Positions 6,679 through 8,557 of a DNA stretch of 8,557 nt are shown here, in pieces. The stretch covers positions 1 through 8,557 of the forward strand of contig JAMORN010000119.1 of the NCBI GenBank assembly GCA_027063545.1, written 5' to 3'. Numbering within the stretch: the first letter of the stretch is position 1; every line of letters starts with the position of its first letter. Position numbers and translations under genes: made by a program. The notes under the pieces are model-generated. The model worked only from the letters and a program-made list of their open reading frames with translations. It had not been told where the DNA came from and searched no databases. The DNA is from JAMORN01 sp027063545 [NCBI: bacterium]. GTDB lineage: Bacteria > JAMORN01.

Positions 6679-6720
6679 TTTTTTCCTTCTTTTTTTCTTT
6701 TATCTTTTTTATTTTTCATT
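6679..6720 (+). promoter_or_regulatory. Polypyrimidine leader between tRNA-Leu and lptF
   Basis: 39 of these 42 bases are pyrimidines, mostly T, with lone A at 6702, 6711 and 6718. It fills nearly the whole gap between the tRNA and the lptF ATG, leaving no Shine-Dalgarno. It could be a U-rich 3' end for the tRNA transcript or a ribosomal protein S1-type landing site for lptF translation. No hairpin other than the tRNA itself precedes the T run, so a standard intrinsic terminator is not supported. Confidence 0.45.
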
Positions 6721-6722
6721 GT

Positions 6723-8078
6723 ATGTTAAAAAAGATAGATGGATATATTATAAAGGAATATTTTCCTCCTTTTATATTAACATTAATTTCTATCATATTT
6801 ATATTATCATTGGATTTTATCATAAAAATCTTAGATTCAATTCTTCAAAAAGGTATAGAACCTAATATTGTTTTTAAATATTTCTTTCTCAACCTAGCAT
6901 GGATTGTAGCCTTAGCTGTTCCTATGTCTTTTTTGGTAAGCTCTATTATGGTTTTTGGTCGCCTAGCCAGTGATAATGAAATTATTGCATTTATGAGTGT
7001 TGGAGTACATCCTTTAAGAATTATGTTAACACCTATTCTCTTAGGTATTTTAGCTTTTGGATATATGAGTTATTTTAATAGCAGGATACTTCCTGAAGCT
7101 AACCATAAAGCAGCTGAAATTGGGGTAGCAATAAAAAAAGCCAAGCCTGCTTCTATTTTAATTCCTAACTTTATTATAGGAGATATACCAGAATATAAAA
7201 TAGTTGTAGGAAGTATTGATTACAATAAAAATCTATTAAAAGAGATTAAAATATTTAATGAAAAAGAAAACTATATACTTATAGCAGAAAGAGGAAAATT
7301 ATATGTAAAAGATGATTTTCTATTTCTAGTTTTATCTGATGGAGAAATTATTCAATATAAATATAATAAACTAAATACTGAAGTTTTGAGACTTAAATTC
7401 TCTAAAAATCAAATGGGAATACAACTTCCAGAAACATTTAAGAAAAGAAAGCGTACCTATAGAACAGATAGAGAAATGACTGATAAAATGCTAAGAGAAA
7501 ATATTAATAAAGCTGAAAAAAAATTAAAAAATACCAATAATTGTATAGTTAAACTAATAAAAAATGAATATCCTTTTCTTGTAGATTCTTCATATAACAA
7601 AAAAATTATTAAAGAAATACCTAGAAAATTAACTAAAACTACATTATATAATATTCAATTCAACAAAATGAAAAAGCTTAATATGGCTTTACAGCAAGAA
7701 AAAAGAAAAATAATAAAGTATAAAAAATATATAAGTAGTTTGAAAGTAGAATTATACAAAAAATTTTCTATAGCTTTTGCCAGTATAATATTTATTTTAA
7801 TAGGTGTCCCATTAGGTAGTATAATAAGGAAAGGTGGTATTGGAGTTAGTATTGCTGTTAGTTTTGTAATTTTCATGTTATATTGGGCATATTTAATTGT
7901 TGGTGAAAGACTTGCCGATAGATTAGTAATAGATCCTTTCATTGCAATGTGGGGTATGAATATAATACTTCTTATATTGAGTATAATTTTATTAAGACTA
8001 CTCATATATGTTGATTATTCTATAAATTATAATATTGATAAAATTTTTTTAAAATTTTTCAAAAAAGAAAAAAAATGA
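6723..8078 (+). CDS. lptF: LptF/LptG (YjgP/YjgQ) family LPS-export permease, first copy
   Basis: This is an inner-membrane half of the LptB2FG ABC transporter that extracts lipopolysaccharide from the inner membrane for the Lpt bridge. The layout over 451 residues is classic. Three helices come first (about 15-36, 56-76, 97-117). The conserved GRLASDNEIIAFMSVG segment (79-94) lies between TM2 and TM3 and is the usual LptB-coupling region. A periplasmic beta-jellyroll domain follows (about 130-240), and then three C-terminal helices (about 347-365, 372-394, 403-430). A Lys-rich, probably helical insertion at about 245-343 precedes TM4. It largely explains the extra length over E. coli LptF (366 residues). 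The ATG at 6723 gives the expected short cytoplasmic N-terminus but has no Shine-Dalgarno. It overlaps the next permease gene by ATGA. F versus G assignment is by gene order only. Confidence 0.9.
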   Translation: MLKKIDGYIIKEYFPPFILTLISIIFILSLDFIIKILDSILQKGIEPNIVFKYFFLNLAWIVALAVPMSFLVSSIMVFGRLASDNEIIAFMSVGVHPLRIMLTPILLGILAFGYMSYFNSRILPEANHKAAEIGVAIKKAKPASILIPNFIIGDIPEYKIVVGSIDYNKNLLKEIKIFNEKENYILIAERGKLYVKDDFLFLVLSDGEIIQYKYNKLNTEVLRLKFSKNQMGIQLPETFKKRKRTYRTDREMTDKMLRENINKAEKKLKNTNNCIVKLIKNEYPFLVDSSYNKKIIKEIPRKLTKTTLYNIQFNKMKKLNMALQQEKRKIIKYKKYISSLKVELYKKFSIAFASIIFILIGVPLGSIIRKGGIGVSIAVSFVIFMLYWAYLIVGERLADRLVIDPFIAMWGMNIILLILSIILLRLLIYVDYSINYNIDKIFLKFFKKEKK

Positions 8079-8557
8079 AACGCTCTAGTATATTAGAAAA
8101 TTATATACTAACTAAATTTGCATTAATATTTATCTCCACTTTATTTATATTATGGGGAATATCTATTTTTGTCGACTTTGTTGGATTTTTTTCTAGATTT
8201 ATAGAACATTCATTTAAAGATGTTACTTATTACTATTTTTTATATTCTCCTTATATTATATCCCTTCTTATTCCAATGTCAATATTAGGAGCATCTCTTT
8301 TTGCTTTTAGTGATTTTGCTAAAAATAATGAAATTATAGCTATGAAATCTTCAGGTATGAGTCTTTTAGAAATCCTATATCCTGTAATAAGATTCACTAT
8401 ATTAATATCTATTTTTTTATTTATCTTTTCAGAATTTATTGTGCCTAAGGCTGAGTATAAAAGAGTTAAAATGTGGAAGGCAAAATTTAGTAGACATTCT
8501 AAAAAAATATTAACTAAATATGATAATATCTGGTATATGGGGGAAGATAACAATATT
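8075..8557 (+). CDS. lptG: LptF/LptG family LPS-export permease, second copy (partial, cut by window end)
   Basis: The frame is open from ATG 8075 to the last base, giving 161 residues with no stop, so the C-terminal part lies outside the window. What is present matches the first half of the permease: TM1 about 13-35, TM2 about 55-80, and the coupling segment with NEIIAMKSSGMSLLEIL at 85-101. TM3 follows at about 101-121, and then VPKAEYKR (123-130), which leads into the periplasmic jellyroll domain. It would pair with the preceding product and LptB in the LptB2FG transporter. The start overlaps the stop of the upstream gene (ATGA). Upstream there is only GAAAAAAAA, so translation probably depends on ribosomes finishing lptF. 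Confidence 0.9.
   Translation, partial: MKRSSILENYILTKFALIFISTLFILWGISIFVDFVGFFSRFIEHSFKDVTYYYFLYSPYIISLLIPMSILGASLFAFSDFAKNNEIIAMKSSGMSLLEILYPVIRFTILISIFLFIFSEFIVPKAEYKRVKMWKAKFSRHSKKILTKYDNIWYMGEDNNI

Noticed and set aside
6406-6719. Two minus-strand open frames across the tRNA, with GLEPTRA and SDSNRHG-type peptides
   Set aside because: These are translations of the tRNA-Leu gene's complement, a well-known false-gene pattern. The rest lies antisense to secG.
7655-8553. Minus-strand open frames opposite lptF (7655-8005) and lptG (8251-8553)
   Set aside because: They are shadows of clear LptF/LptG coding sequence on the plus strand, with no independent start signals.
1-8557. Defence system, mobile element, CRISPR or phage content
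   Set aside because: Both strands were read for repeats, transposase or integrase motifs and nuclease/toxin motifs; none was found. The genes are housekeeping and envelope functions.

Overview
The window is AT-rich and gene-dense, with compact operons. It comes from a diderm (outer-membrane) bacterium. The diderm call rests on a tandem LptF/LptG lipopolysaccharide-export permease pair at the right end and a secreted protein at 1293-2726 that looks like an outer-membrane beta-barrel. Codon use is uniformly A/T-ending (AGA Arg, ATA Ile, TTA Leu) in every gene, so nothing looks recently acquired. I cannot name the species. A low-GC Gram-negative from a poorly cultured lineage (for example WOR-3/FCB-like) is an inference from the Wzi-like barrel and the long LptF, not a demonstrated placement.

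Left half (minus strand, 5173 down to 175): one probable six-gene operon, read as NPD-family flavin monooxygenase - peptide deformylase (def) - prepilin peptidase - tyrosine-rich Wzi-like barrel - COG1237 metallo-beta-lactamase-fold protein - small J-domain protein. Gaps are 2 and 11 nt, then overlaps of 20 and 7 nt, then a gap of 24 nt. This packing suggests co-transcription and translational coupling, although the functions are mixed (N-terminal protein processing, pilin maturation, envelope, metabolism). Nothing coding is visible in 1-174, but an AGGAG on the minus strand at 6-10 suggests another minus-strand gene starts just outside the window.

Centre (5174-5381): an AT-rich divergent promoter region of about 200 nt between the two transcription units.

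Right half (plus strand, 5382 to the edge): tpiA (triosephosphate isomerase, TTG start at 5382), secG (translocon subunit), tRNA-Leu(GAG), then lptF and lptG, the latter cut by the window end. The secG-tRNA-Leu(GAG) pairing is the same as E. coli secG-leuU, a conserved linkage. Between the tRNA and lptF lies a 42-nt almost pure pyrimidine tract with no Shine-Dalgarno. lptF and lptG overlap by ATGA directly after a run of eight A.

Overall this is mainly housekeeping and envelope biogenesis. I see no CRISPR array, insertion sequence, toxin-antitoxin, defence locus or phage gene. The points most worth a second look are the Wzi-like barrel in the operon with def and the prepilin peptidase, the A8 slippery junction between lptF and lptG, the pyrimidine leader of lptF, and the corrected tpiA start.
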